64,000 nucleotides of DNA from Engelhardtia mirabilis (GTDB taxonomy: Bacteria; Planctomycetota; UBA1135; GCA-002686595). Shown piece by piece: positions 53,101-60,592 of the stretch. The stretch is taken from contig NZ_CP036287.1 of the NCBI RefSeq assembly GCF_007748095.1, forward strand, positions 5,766,001-5,830,000, given 5' to 3'. The notes beneath the pieces were generated by a model. That model was not told the origin of the DNA and did not search any database. It worked only from the letters and a program-made list of their open reading frames with translations. The position numbers were made by a program, and so were the translations under genes. The first letter of the stretch is position 1, and each line of letters starts with the position of its first letter.

Positions 53101-53293
53101 GGGCGCGCAGGACCACGGCCGTCGCGCCGCTGCCGACGACGGGCTTCGCCGCGAGCTCGTAGCCCTTCTCCTCGATTGCGGTCAAGGTCGCGGGCCAGAC
53201 ACGTTCCAGCTCGCTGGATCCGCCCAGACCGAGGGCTTCGTGCAGGTTCCCGTCGGGGGGCGCGGACTCGGACGAACTACTGGAAGAACTCAT
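50186..53293 (-). CDS. Membrane Ser/Thr kinase with atypical catalytic loop, coiled coil and FGE/SUMF1-type domain
   Basis: 1035 residues. Kinase domain 45-320: GSGATAVVLRA, K76, then the catalytic loop WADLSHNN in place of HRDLKxxN (Asp171 and Asn176 kept, His-Arg lost), IDFG with D189, TAPEVL. One TM (FWSLSVAVVVILGLLVTG, 326-343) and a long coiled coil (about 350-730) lead to a C-terminal formylglycine-generating-enzyme-like domain (MLLVPPGTYFRGA; AETEVTHAQWGRFV; GLRLPRESEWEYACRA; VLRGGSWIDDPWSARA). The two FGE catalytic cysteines are absent, so it probably binds ligand. A 12-G tract precedes the start. The sigma gene upstream is a likely partner. Confidence 0.9.
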   Translation of the reverse strand: MSSSSSSSESAPPDGNLHEALGLGGSSELERVWPATLTAIEEKGYELAAKPVVGSGATAVVLRAHDRRGRRHLALKVVLDPLDDRSYRQYLRENQVLGRSNLPASVVRYDGYLEDPRNTYQPMLVLEYIEARSLRDYLKRQNPTLEQRLRLCRQLLHKVASLHASGVLWADLSHNNILVDGKGQLRFIDFGVAGPIGSDGRSITSVDGGRGTKSVTAPEVLDGRRPEPRDDLRAAAAVCHLVLGGGSVDAKPAEGEVAGTSRMTRPRRDLLNDLTGRGVPRGFAVILVDALITAESPGDGKAPEAGEVAARLDTWFEDRVRSRRTFWSLSVAVVVILGLLVTGQSLWSRYQTKVAEVEDSANLVLAGELERRPNLHHPALEGAKARIEKLALALERSLTLGDANAAAEARRELVEARRGALELSHDLEAAEPLLASLGDILTSTPWEKDCPTIGARVAAASQRHLELGATVDSADLGAAWPGLRKLQRDLARLAADNAAAMRAAEKRGEYRRLEKGVAERLRELAGWQAIADREADAEQLMQDGRFDDSAGPGAVTEFSQLRFQLEAFLRTNELQSEREARMATDGTLTASLEERIDGLESARDSLREQLESVRRLLFSTETDLAKISGERDQLALQLAAIRDDRDDALVEVARLNGVVSQTEAQKQSAEEQVDELRDLVAAAEGSSALLEAEIASLTVELTALREAARETITAEPAQYVPAWAELIIARPDPKVVTDAEARRRMEATGLPWKVRDRASGIVMLLVPPGTYFRGASRDDTEAARDEQPAHQVRVPEPFYLAETEVTHAQWGRFVISAEYATEAERNSGGYTAGVGGAGHVDPGATWRDPLPLLDVDVTGKDWPVVQITWNDAQAFAQHYGLRLPRESEWEYACRANSAGKDWWGEASVAAGASSRLAARTTEPRFRNWTSFDVEDERDLLAPVGTQRANSWGFHDLLGNVWEPCSTAYDSDFYSELAARPQPVDASADDEAQGDMHVLRGGSWIDDPWSARASLRNAMFPDIAHALVGLRVARTP

Positions 53294-53294
53294 T

Positions 53295-53306
53295 GGGGGG
53301 GGGGGG
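53295..53306. repeat. 12-bp poly-G tract before the kinase start
   Basis: Twelve consecutive G on the plus strand (C on the coding strand), one base upstream of the kinase ATG and in the place of a ribosome-binding site. A second run of seven G lies at 53322-53328. A homopolymer this long in such a position is a candidate for slipped-strand variation. Confidence 0.85.
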
Positions 53307-53336
53307 CAAGGGGTCGCGAAAGGGGGGGTCGGGGTC

Positions 53337-53990
53337 TCAGGCTCCGAAGCGCTCGCGCAGCGCTTCGATCGCTGCTTCCTTGAGCCGCATGGCCGCCTTC
53401 TTCTCGGTGCCCATCTGGGCAGCGATCTCGTCGTAGGTCAGCCCGTCGATGTACCTGTGTCGCAGCACCGTCGCCCGCGCGGGCCAGGGCTCGGCGCGGC
53501 CGTCCCAGCGCTCGAGTTCGTCCAGGGCCGGCTCCAGGTCGAGGCCGTGCTTGCGGCGAAAGTGCTCGGCTCGGCCGTCAGCAAACTCGACCAACGAGTC
53601 GTGCTCGAGCGGGGTGCTGCGCCGGCGGCGGAGCACGTCACGCAGGAGATTCGCGGTGCAGACCGAGGCCCAGCGGACCAGCTCGCGCTTCGACTCGAGT
53701 CGCAACAAGGGGTCGTCCTCCCGCGCCAGGACCCGAGCGAAGAACTCGTTGACCAGGACGCTGTACTGGACGCTGGTCTGGTCCGAGGTGCGGCTGTCGA
53801 TCTGGCGCAGGACCGGGCGCAGCTCGCGGTCGAAGTAGCCGTAGATCCACTCGATCGCGGCATTGCGGGCCTTCTGCAGGGCGATCAGGGTCGCCCCTCG
53901 ATCCGACTCGGGTGCTGCTGCATGGGCCGCAGCTGCGTCCCGGTGGCGTTGCAAGAGGTCGGCCAGGGTCTCATCGTCGGAGGCGTTCAT
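53337..53990 (-). CDS. ECF-type RNA polymerase sigma factor
   Basis: 217 residues from the ATG at 53990 (a TTG at 53999 is alternative). Region 2 is seen around IEWIYGYFDRELRPVLRQID and VLVNEFFARVLAREDDP; region 4 helix-turn-helix is VLRHRYIDGLTYDEIAAQMGTEKKAAMRLKEAAIEALRERF. This is the ECF type commonly linked to kinase genes in planctomycetes. It sits directly upstream of the membrane kinase gene, 43 bp apart, on the same strand. Target promoters are unknown. Confidence 0.85.
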   Translation of the reverse strand: MNASDDETLADLLQRHRDAAAAHAAAPESDRGATLIALQKARNAAIEWIYGYFDRELRPVLRQIDSRTSDQTSVQYSVLVNEFFARVLAREDDPLLRLESKRELVRWASVCTANLLRDVLRRRRSTPLEHDSLVEFADGRAEHFRRKHGLDLEPALDELERWDGRAEPWPARATVLRHRYIDGLTYDEIAAQMGTEKKAAMRLKEAAIEALRERFGA

Positions 53991-54082
53991 CGTCGGCAAT
54001 CGGGGGCTTGGCGCTCAGGTCCGCCCGATCCTATCCGCGTGGGATCCAACCCAGGCGGGGATCGGGCGGAGGGGTCAATTGC

Positions 54083-54997
54083 TCAGCGCAGTTGGGCGGT
54101 CGCGTTGTTGGTCCGGGCAATCGCAAACGTCACTTCCCAGGCCTCGGGCAGCGCGGCAACAGTGTCCTCCGCCTCCACCTCCGCCTCGCCCCCGTGGATG
54201 GCCCGCAGGCGCTCGAGGCGCTCCCAATCGGCGGCCACGCGGTTGGTTCGCCCGGCCGCCGGGACCACGGACCGGCGCGCCTCGTTGCCGGCCTCGAGCC
54301 GATCGACCTCGACTCGCAGCTGGTCCGCCTCGGCACCCAGGGCCGAGCCGAAGTCGAGCGGGGCCCCGGCCACGGCCGAGACGAGCTCCAGGGTCTGGCC
54401 TTCGAGCCGCGCTTGGTTGCGCCGCGTGCGGAGGAGGTCGATCTCCTGCTCGAGGGCGAGCAACGAGTCTCGCATGTCGGACAGGGCCCGCTCGCCGTCG
54501 GCGATGCTGGCCGTGAGTTTGGCGAGGCCGGCCCGGCGGATCTCGAGCTGGCGAGCTTCACGCTGATCCTCGGCCAGGAGTTCGTCGAGGTGCGTCTGGA
54601 AGCCCTCGAGGGAGTACTTGCTGCCGGCGAATTCGATGTCGGTTCGCTCTTCGGCCATCGCGCTCTCGAGCACGGGATAGGCCTCGGCGAGCAGGCGTTG
54701 TCTCCGGGTCCCGCGTTCCTCGAGCTCGAGGACCTGGACTTCGAGCAGGCCGAGCTCGCGGCGTGAGAGGTTCAGAGCCACCTGATGATCCGTGAGCTGG
54801 CGACGCTGGTTCTCGACGTCGTGGTCGAGCTTGCGGTCTCGCACCTCGATCGGGACCTGCTCGATGGCCCCATTGACCGACAGGTGGGCACCGGCGCGGG
54901 CGAGCTCGATGAGATCACCGAGCGGGCGGTCGGCGACGAAGAAGAAGCCGACCGGAACGAGAAGCAGGGTGAGGATCAGAGTGAGAAGGGTTCGCAT
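54083..54997 (-). CDS. Secreted or anchored coiled-coil protein
   Basis: 304 residues from the ATG at 54997. One N-terminal hydrophobic segment (TLILTLLLVPVGFFFVADRPL) is followed by continuous heptad-rich helix (NQRRQLTDHQVALNLSRREL; LAKLTASIADGERALSDM; LLALEQEIDLLRTRRNQ) and a less helical C-terminus. No catalytic motif. Similar N-terminally anchored coiled-coil proteins occur beside sigma/kinase genes in planctomycetes; I infer an envelope role from the anchor alone. The upstream in-frame extension is Arg/Gly-rich and rejected. 212 bp with no gene precede it. Confidence 0.6.
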   Translation of the reverse strand: MRTLLTLILTLLLVPVGFFFVADRPLGDLIELARAGAHLSVNGAIEQVPIEVRDRKLDHDVENQRRQLTDHQVALNLSRRELGLLEVQVLELEERGTRRQRLLAEAYPVLESAMAEERTDIEFAGSKYSLEGFQTHLDELLAEDQREARQLEIRRAGLAKLTASIADGERALSDMRDSLLALEQEIDLLRTRRNQARLEGQTLELVSAVAGAPLDFGSALGAEADQLRVEVDRLEAGNEARRSVVPAAGRTNRVAADWERLERLRAIHGGEAEVEAEDTVAALPEAWEVTFAIARTNNATAQLR

Positions 54998-55209
54998 GGC
55001 AGTTTCGGGCGGGGGGGTGAGCGGGCGGCCGAAACCGCCCGCGGGTCGTTTCCCACCCAACGAGCAGCCCCACCTCGACTCCGGCCCAATCTCAAAAAAT
55101 CGTCGCCCTCTCGGCCGCGGCGACGGTGCCCCGCCGTGACCGCCTGCGGCCCCGCCGCCTGGGCCGAGCCGGCCCCTCCGGCACGCCCGCCCGTCGACCG
55201 TCGCGACCC

Positions 55210-56970
55210 TCACATCCCCGTCAGCCCCTGACCCTTCGGCCACGCCACCCGCAGGCGCCAGTGGGCCTGCGCCTCGCCGCCGGCGGGAACCTCGAGCCGG
55301 AACGTCGCCACGCCCTGCTCGTCGCGCAGGCGGTCGAAGCGTTCGCCCGTGAGCGGCGCCGGGGTCGTGCGGTCGAAGCGCACCTCGATGCGCTCGTCGT
55401 TGGCGCGCGGCACCGCTTCGTAGAGCAGCACCTCGCGGGGCTCGCCGCTGGCGTTCGCGACGCGCACCATCCAGGACTCGGTGCGCGTGACCTTGCTGCC
55501 GAACAGGCCCGGTTGCTCGAGGTTCTCGTCGAGCAGCACGCGCTCGACCGTCAGGCTCGGGTCCAGGCCCAGGGCCAGGTCGAACTCGGCGCCGTCGACC
55601 ACGCGGGGCAGGCGCGCGGTGCCCAGGTACTCGTCGCCCACGTGGATGCCGACCTGGCCGGGCAACAGGGTCCAGCCGGTGCCGTTGGTGGCGCGGCCGC
55701 GGACCCAGACGGTCTCGTCCAGTGCCGGCACGCAGTAGCGCTCGACCGCGACGTCGAGCTCGCGGCGGCCGACCAGGACCGTGGTCGGCTCGGGCCGACT
55801 CTCGATGGTCTCGCGCTGGGGCAGGCGGTAGCGCAGGTGCAGGCCGGCGGACTCGACGCTCGCCTCGGCCTGCGGCACCGCCATCCGGGCCACCGCAACC
55901 TCGGCGTCCAGGTAGCCGAGCCCCTCCAGTTGTCCCAGGAAGGCCCGGTCGTAGCCGTCGCCACCGAGGCTCAACCAGCGCGGTGCGGGCTGCGGCCCTT
56001 GTGCGCCGCGGCGCGGTTCGGCGGTCGAGAGCACCATGGCCACGTCACTCCAGTCCTCGCCGCTCGATTGCCACACGCGCGCGCGGTAGACGAGCTCGAC
56101 CGTGTCCAGCGCCTGCGACGAGCGCAGGTCGTAGACCGGCGTCCAGCGCGCTCCCGGCACCATGTACTCGACCACGATCTCGCCGCCGCCGATCATCGTC
56201 TCGACCAACTCGAGGCGCAGGTCGCGCACGGCGGCGCCGCCGCGGCCGAGGTCGCCGAGCTGGCGATCGAGGGCCGCTTCGCGTCGGCGCAGGTCGTCCA
56301 GGCGCCCCTCGAGCTCGCGCCGCTCGCCGCCCAGTCGCTCCAGCTCGCTGCGCAGGAAGGGCAGGGTCTCGCGCCAGTCCTCGACCCGCTCGGCGCCGGT
56401 CGGTCCGCCTTCGCCGCCGAGGCCGTCGGAGAGCTCGCGGCGCAGGTGCGCGTCGATGGCGCGCACCACGTCGAGGGTGCCGGCCGCGTCGCCGATCTCG
56501 GCCCGCAGGGCTTCGAGCTCGGCGCGCAGTTGCTCGAGGCGCGCGTCCGGCAGGGCTTCGCGGTGCTCGGCCAGGAGCTCGAACTCCACCAACTCGGCCT
56601 GGGCCACGCGCACCCGCAGGCTGCTCTCGTCCAGACCCGCCGGAAGGCCACGCAGGAAGACCTCGGTCGCCCCCCCCGGCCGCTGGGCGACGCGGCGCAC
56701 CCGCGCTGAGTCCGGGTAGACGGTGACCTCGTCGATGGTCGAGGCGACCTCGGCCGTGGAGGTCAAGAGCGTGATCCGTGGCTGCCCGAACTGTTCAGAG
56801 GGGTCCTGGACCGTGACGTGCGGAATGATGGTGCTGCCCTGGGGGATCGCTGCCTGCTGGTGGCGCGCGATCAAGTCCTGGAGGGCCTGCTCCATGCTGT
56901 CCTGGGCAGCCAGGACCGGGGCCAGGAGCGGAAGGGCGAGGAACAGGGCAGCAGGGCGGCTCGGGTGCAT
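55210..56970 (-). CDS. MuiA-type (mucoidy inhibitor A, DUF4139/DUF4140) protein
   Basis: 586 residues. A signal peptide (LFLALPLLAPVLAAQ) precedes a DUF4140-type N-terminal domain (IDEVTVYPDSARVRRVAQRPGG; VFLRGLPAGLDESSLRV), a central coiled coil (LEALRAEIGDAAGTLDVV; LERLGGERRELEGRL) and the DUF4139 domain (GARWTPVYDLRSSQ; VELVYRARVWQSSGEDWSDV; LSTAEPRRG; YLGTARLPRV; WRLRVAWPKGQGL). The family is known from MuiA, a mucoidy inhibitor. A conserved-loop hairpin (57048-57096) lies 77 bp upstream of the ATG. Confidence 0.87.
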   Translation of the reverse strand: MHPSRPAALFLALPLLAPVLAAQDSMEQALQDLIARHQQAAIPQGSTIIPHVTVQDPSEQFGQPRITLLTSTAEVASTIDEVTVYPDSARVRRVAQRPGGATEVFLRGLPAGLDESSLRVRVAQAELVEFELLAEHREALPDARLEQLRAELEALRAEIGDAAGTLDVVRAIDAHLRRELSDGLGGEGGPTGAERVEDWRETLPFLRSELERLGGERRELEGRLDDLRRREAALDRQLGDLGRGGAAVRDLRLELVETMIGGGEIVVEYMVPGARWTPVYDLRSSQALDTVELVYRARVWQSSGEDWSDVAMVLSTAEPRRGAQGPQPAPRWLSLGGDGYDRAFLGQLEGLGYLDAEVAVARMAVPQAEASVESAGLHLRYRLPQRETIESRPEPTTVLVGRRELDVAVERYCVPALDETVWVRGRATNGTGWTLLPGQVGIHVGDEYLGTARLPRVVDGAEFDLALGLDPSLTVERVLLDENLEQPGLFGSKVTRTESWMVRVANASGEPREVLLYEAVPRANDERIEVRFDRTTPAPLTGERFDRLRDEQGVATFRLEVPAGGEAQAHWRLRVAWPKGQGLTGM

Positions 56971-57047
56971 GGCGGTTCTCCCGGGGCAAGATCGCCCCGT
57001 CGGTGACGGAACGGCACGGGGGCGCCGGAGCTTGGGGCCAATCCCAC

Positions 57048-57096
57048 GCGGGCAGGCGGCGGTCTTGTGCCTGGCACCGGACGTCCGCCTACCCGC
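57048..57096. repeat. Conserved-loop hairpin, copy 1
   Basis: Stem arms of 12 bp (GCGGGCAGGCGG at 57048-57059 and CCGCCTACCCGC at 57085-57096, one mismatch) enclose a 25-nt loop at 57060-57084, CGGTCTTGTGCC...GACGT, which contains the palindrome GTGCCTGGCAC. The loop is identical except for one base to a second copy at 63101-63125, whose stem has a different outer sequence. It lies between divergent genes, upstream of both. Confidence 0.8.
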
Positions 57097-57129
57097 AGCC
57101 CCCTTGGCCTCGAACTAGACTGCCTGCCC

Positions 57130-57855
57130 TTGCCCGATCGATCCCCGAGCCCCCACTTCGCGACCACGCGCTGGAGCATCGTCGCCCGCGCCGGGGCCGG
57201 CGCCGCCCCCGAGCGCGGCGCGGCCCTGGCCGAGCTGTGCGAGCTCTACTGGTACCCGGTCTACGCCTTCGCGCGCCGCCGCGGCGCGGACCCCACGGAC
57301 GCCGAAGACCACGTCCAGGCCTTCTTCGCCGACCTGCTCGAGCGCGGCGACATCGCCCGCGCCGACCGCGAGCGGGGCCGCTTTCGCTCCTTCCTGCTCG
57401 CGGCCTTCAACAACTTCGAGTCCAAGGCCCGCGAGCGCGAGGGTGCGCTCAAGCGCGGCGGTGGCCAGCGTGCGGTCTCCCTCGACGGCGCCGAGGCGGA
57501 GCGGCGCCTGGCCGAGATCGGCAGCGACGCCGAGGACCCCGAGCGCCTCTTCCTGCGGACCTGGGCTCTGACCCTGCTCGAGGTCGTTGTCGAACGCCTG
57601 GGGCGCGAGTACGAGGACTCCGGCCGCGGTGACCTGTTCGCCGCCCTGCGTCCGACCCTGGTTGGCGACGGCGTGGACGGCGGCCTGGCCGCCGTGGCCG
57701 AGGCACTGGGCAGCACCGAGGGCGCGGTCAAGGTCGCCGCGCACCGCCTGCGCCAGCGCTTCGCCGCGCTGCTGCGGCGCGAGGTCGGCGAGACCCTCGT
57801 GGATCCGGACGAGGTCGAGGACGAGGTGCGCGGCCTGTTCGAGGCCCTGGCGTGA
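57130..57855 (+). CDS. ECF-like RNA polymerase sigma factor
   Basis: 241 residues from a TTG at 57130 (a GTG at 57067 inside the hairpin element is alternative). The N-terminus FATTRWSIVARAGAGAAPERG is the F-x-TTRWS-V motif of planctomycete sigma factors. Region 2 follows (ELCELYWYPVYAFARRRGADPTDAEDHVQAFFADLLER) and a degenerate region 4 at VAEALGSTEGAVKVAAHRLRQRFAALLRREV. It is 68 bp upstream of a kinase gene on the same strand, a second sigma/kinase pair within 5 kb. Confidence 0.85.
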   Translation: MPDRSPSPHFATTRWSIVARAGAGAAPERGAALAELCELYWYPVYAFARRRGADPTDAEDHVQAFFADLLERGDIARADRERGRFRSFLLAAFNNFESKAREREGALKRGGGQRAVSLDGAEAERRLAEIGSDAEDPERLFLRTWALTLLEVVVERLGREYEDSGRGDLFAALRPTLVGDGVDGGLAAVAEALGSTEGAVKVAAHRLRQRFAALLRREVGETLVDPDEVEDEVRGLFEALA

Positions 57856-57923
57856 TTTCCCAGCCCGTGCCGTAACCTCGGCCCACGGTTCCGTCAGAGG
57901 AGGGCAGGAGCGACCTCGACACC

Positions 57924-59291
57924 ATGCAGATGCCCGTCCACTGCCCCCGCTGCGGGGCCCACCTGCCCGCGCGCGGGGCCCTCGCCGGCCTGTGCCCCGC
58001 CTGCGTCCTGCGCCAGGGCGCCATCGCCCTCGCCGACCCCCTCGTTGCCGACGACATGGCCAGCCACGACCCGAGCACCGATCCGCCCATCGACCTCGCC
58101 GAGGTGCGCCGCGACTTTCCCCAGCTCGAGATCATCGAGCTGATCGGGCGCGGCGGCATGGGCCTGGTCTACCGCGCCCGCCAGCGGCGCATCGACCGGC
58201 CGGTGGCGCTGAAGCTGCTGTCGCCGGAGGCCGCCGCGGACCCGGCCTTCGCCGAGCGCTTCCTGACCGAAGCCCGCGCCCTGGCCCGCTTGCAGCATCC
58301 GAACGTGGTCACGGTCCACGACTTCGGCGAGCTGGGCGGACGCTACTTCCTCCTGATGGAGTACGTGGAGGGTTGTTCCCTGCGGCGGCTGCTCGACGAG
58401 CGCGCGATCGACCCGCAGCGCGCGCTGGCCTTGGTTCCCGCCATCTGCGCGGGCCTCGAGTACGCCCACGGCCAGGGCGTGGTGCACCGCGACATCAAGC
58501 CCGAGAACATCCTCGTGCAGCCCGACGGCCACGTGGTGATCGTCGACTTCGGGCTGGCGCGCATGGTCGGCAGCGCAGGCGACGACCTGCGCCTGACCCG
58601 CGCCAGCCAGATCATGGGGACGCCCCAGTACATGGCCCCCGAGCAGATCCACCGCCCCCTGGAGGTCGACCACCGGGCGGACGTCTATGCCCTGGGCGTG
58701 GTGCTGTACGAGATGCTCACGGGTGAAGTCCCGCGCGGGCGCTACGCCGCCCCCTCCGAGCGCGTGGACGTCGACCCGCGCTTGGACGAGGTCGTGCACC
58801 GTTCCCTCCAGGGCGAGCCGCGCGACCGCTTCCAGAGCGCCGCGGAGTTCGCGGCGGCGATCGAGGCGACTCGGAGTGCGCCCACCGTGCCCGCCCCTGC
58901 GCGGCGCGTCGTGCGCGCCCCCGGCCGCGGCTTCCGCCTCAGCTTCGTGAACTCCAACCAGTACGGGGGCCTGTGGAACCTCGAGGGCACGATCAGCCTC
59001 GACGAGGACGGCCTGGTCATCGACCACCGCCCCCAGGGCTGCCCACCCTTCTACGTGCCGACGACTCGGACGCTGCGGATCCCGTTCGACGAGATCGTGA
59101 GCATCGAGCTGCGGCCGAAGTGGTTCGGACGCTCGCGACTGGATCTGCGGGTGAGGCACCTGACGACGCTCGACGGCTTCCCGCAACAGCATCCGGGGAC
59201 GGTTCGGATCGACTTCAAACGCGCGGACGGGGAGCACGCGGCGGAGTTGGTCGCGGCGGTGGGGAAGGCCCTCGAGGGGCACTCCGGCTGA
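57924..59291 (+). CDS. Serine/threonine protein kinase with N-terminal zinc ribbon
   Basis: 455 residues. An N-terminal zinc ribbon (C7/C10 and C24/C27) is followed by a canonical PknB-type kinase: IELIGRGGMGLVYRARQ, the ALKLLSPEA lysine, VHRDIKPENILV, IVDFGLAR, TPQYMAPEQ and DVYALGVVLYEML. The C-terminus lacks a TM and instead forms a beta-rich domain (FVNSNQYGGLWNLEGTISL; TLRIPFDEIVSIELR). Cytoplasmic. The upstream sigma-factor gene is a likely partner or target; this sigma/kinase pairing is common in planctomycetes. Confidence 0.93.
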   Translation: MQMPVHCPRCGAHLPARGALAGLCPACVLRQGAIALADPLVADDMASHDPSTDPPIDLAEVRRDFPQLEIIELIGRGGMGLVYRARQRRIDRPVALKLLSPEAAADPAFAERFLTEARALARLQHPNVVTVHDFGELGGRYFLLMEYVEGCSLRRLLDERAIDPQRALALVPAICAGLEYAHGQGVVHRDIKPENILVQPDGHVVIVDFGLARMVGSAGDDLRLTRASQIMGTPQYMAPEQIHRPLEVDHRADVYALGVVLYEMLTGEVPRGRYAAPSERVDVDPRLDEVVHRSLQGEPRDRFQSAAEFAAAIEATRSAPTVPAPARRVVRAPGRGFRLSFVNSNQYGGLWNLEGTISLDEDGLVIDHRPQGCPPFYVPTTRTLRIPFDEIVSIELRPKWFGRSRLDLRVRHLTTLDGFPQQHPGTVRIDFKRADGEHAAELVAAVGKALEGHSG

Positions 59292-59303
59292 GGCGGACGC
59301 CCG

Positions 59304-59810
59304 TCAGTCCGCGCGCTCGACGCGAGCGAACGCCAAGAACGGCGGACGCAGCCTGCTCGTGCTCGCGTGCCAGTACCACGACTGGAAGTCGCTCTCCACG
59401 CGCCCGTCCGCGTCCACGATCCACTCGTGCACGAGGAGTCGCTGCTCCATCTCTGTGACCTCGAAGGCGCTGGCGCGCTCACCGCCGGGGCGGACGACGT
59501 CCTGGAGCGGGCGCACGCTGCGTCCCGAGCCCCGGTAGCACTCGCGCAGGGAATGCAGCTTCGGCGTCGCGTGCGGCACTCGGCGCAGCACCAGGTGTGC
59601 GCCGTCGTGCTCGAAGCGCGCCACCTCGATCGGTGCCGACTGGGCGAAGGTGCGGTCGAGCTCCGAGGGTGGCAGGGGCCGGAGTGCGACACCGTCGAGC
59701 TCGACCGGCCAGTCCCCCACCGCCGCCGACTCGGGCACGCCGGGTCGCGCGACCAGCGGCACGAGCGCCGCCAGGGCCGCGACGCCTAGGAATGCGCGAC
59801 GACCACGCAC
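59304..59810 (-). CDS. EpsI-like exosortase-associated protein
   Basis: About 168 residues from a GTG at 59810 that overlaps the exosortase 3' end by 25 bp. An N-terminal hydrophobic anchor (FLGVAALAALVPLVARPG) is followed by VGDWPVELDGVALRPLPPSE, the motif that opens EpsI-type domains, and TPKLHSLRECYRGSG, the place of the conserved His/Cys pair (H86, C91). EpsI proteins accompany exosortases, sometimes fused to them, with unknown biochemical role. It is the last gene of the exosortase operon. Start is uncertain. Confidence 0.7.
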   Translation of the reverse strand: MRGRRAFLGVAALAALVPLVARPGVPESAAVGDWPVELDGVALRPLPPSELDRTFAQSAPIEVARFEHDGAHLVLRRVPHATPKLHSLRECYRGSGRSVRPLQDVVRPGGERASAFEVTEMEQRLLVHEWIVDADGRVESDFQSWYWHASTSRLRPPFLAFARVERAD

Positions 59811-60592
59811 GGCGCGCCTCCCCTCTCTCGGCGCGGCGCGCCGAGCAGCAGCACCGCGGCCAACACCAACGCTTCGATCGCCAATCCCGTCGCGCCGTGC
59901 AGCCACGCGGGCCGTGGCCAGGGCGAGGTCTCGAGCACGAACAGGGCCGCCACGCGCCAGGCGTTGCCGAGCAGCACGGCCGCGGTGGCGAGGCCTGCGG
60001 TGAACGCGAGCCTGGCGTTCGACCAGCCGCGGATGGTGCCGGCGGCAAGGCCCACGAACAGGGCGGTCCACAGCATCGCGATGCCGGCGCAGGGCGGGTC
60101 GACCCAGACTTCGCCCCCGGGGTGGGACAGCACGGTTCCCATCGCTTCCACGTGGAAGCCCGCCGTCCGCAACAGGGTTGCCGCGCCCTGCGCCGCGGGC
60201 AGACGCAGGGCCGGGCCGAGCTGCAGCTCGAAGATCGGCAGCAGTGGGAGGGCGAGCAGTCCGAGGCCGAACAGGCCCAGGTGGAAGCGTCGCTCGGTCG
60301 CCAGGCGCGACACGATCCACACGGTGGCCGCCACGGCCGAGAGGGCGCCGGCCAGGCCGCCGATTGCCAGCCCGAGGACGGACGAGAGGGCCAGGCCGAC
60401 TGCGGGCGCGCGCAGGTCGACGGCCGCGCCGCTCGCCGGACGACGCAGCGCGCGGAACACGAGCGCGGCGAAGGTCGCGGCGGCGAGCCCGTGCAGACCG
60501 AGGTCGCCCGTGTGCTCGGCCGTGCGTCCGGCCCACCACCAGGCCGGCCAGTGGGCCACGACGGCGAGAAGAACGACTGCCGTGCGGCTCAC
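59786..60592 (-). CDS. Exosortase
   Basis: 268 residues with seven or eight hydrophobic segments. Three residues match the exosortase/archaeosortase catalytic set: C168 in DPPCAGIAMLW, R213 in LLGNAWRVAALF, and H232 in PAWLHGATGLAI, in the usual order and spacing. Exosortases are membrane transpeptidases that cut PEP-CTERM tails. The GTG start at 60592 overlaps the TGA of the PEP-CTERM gene upstream (GTGA), so enzyme and substrate are co-translated. Subtype resembles single-substrate exosortases paired with VIT proteins; the exact subtype was not checked. Confidence 0.85.
   Translation of the reverse strand: MSRTAVVLLAVVAHWPAWWWAGRTAEHTGDLGLHGLAAATFAALVFRALRRPASGAAVDLRAPAVGLALSSVLGLAIGGLAGALSAVAATVWIVSRLATERRFHLGLFGLGLLALPLLPIFELQLGPALRLPAAQGAATLLRTAGFHVEAMGTVLSHPGGEVWVDPPCAGIAMLWTALFVGLAAGTIRGWSNARLAFTAGLATAAVLLGNAWRVAALFVLETSPWPRPAWLHGATGLAIEALVLAAVLLLGAPRRERGGAPCVVVAHS

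Noticed and set aside
50186..53293. Formylglycine-generating enzyme activating the nearby sulfatases
   Set aside because: The FGE-like domain lacks both catalytic cysteines, and the complete sulfatase-fold protein in the window lacks the target Cys.
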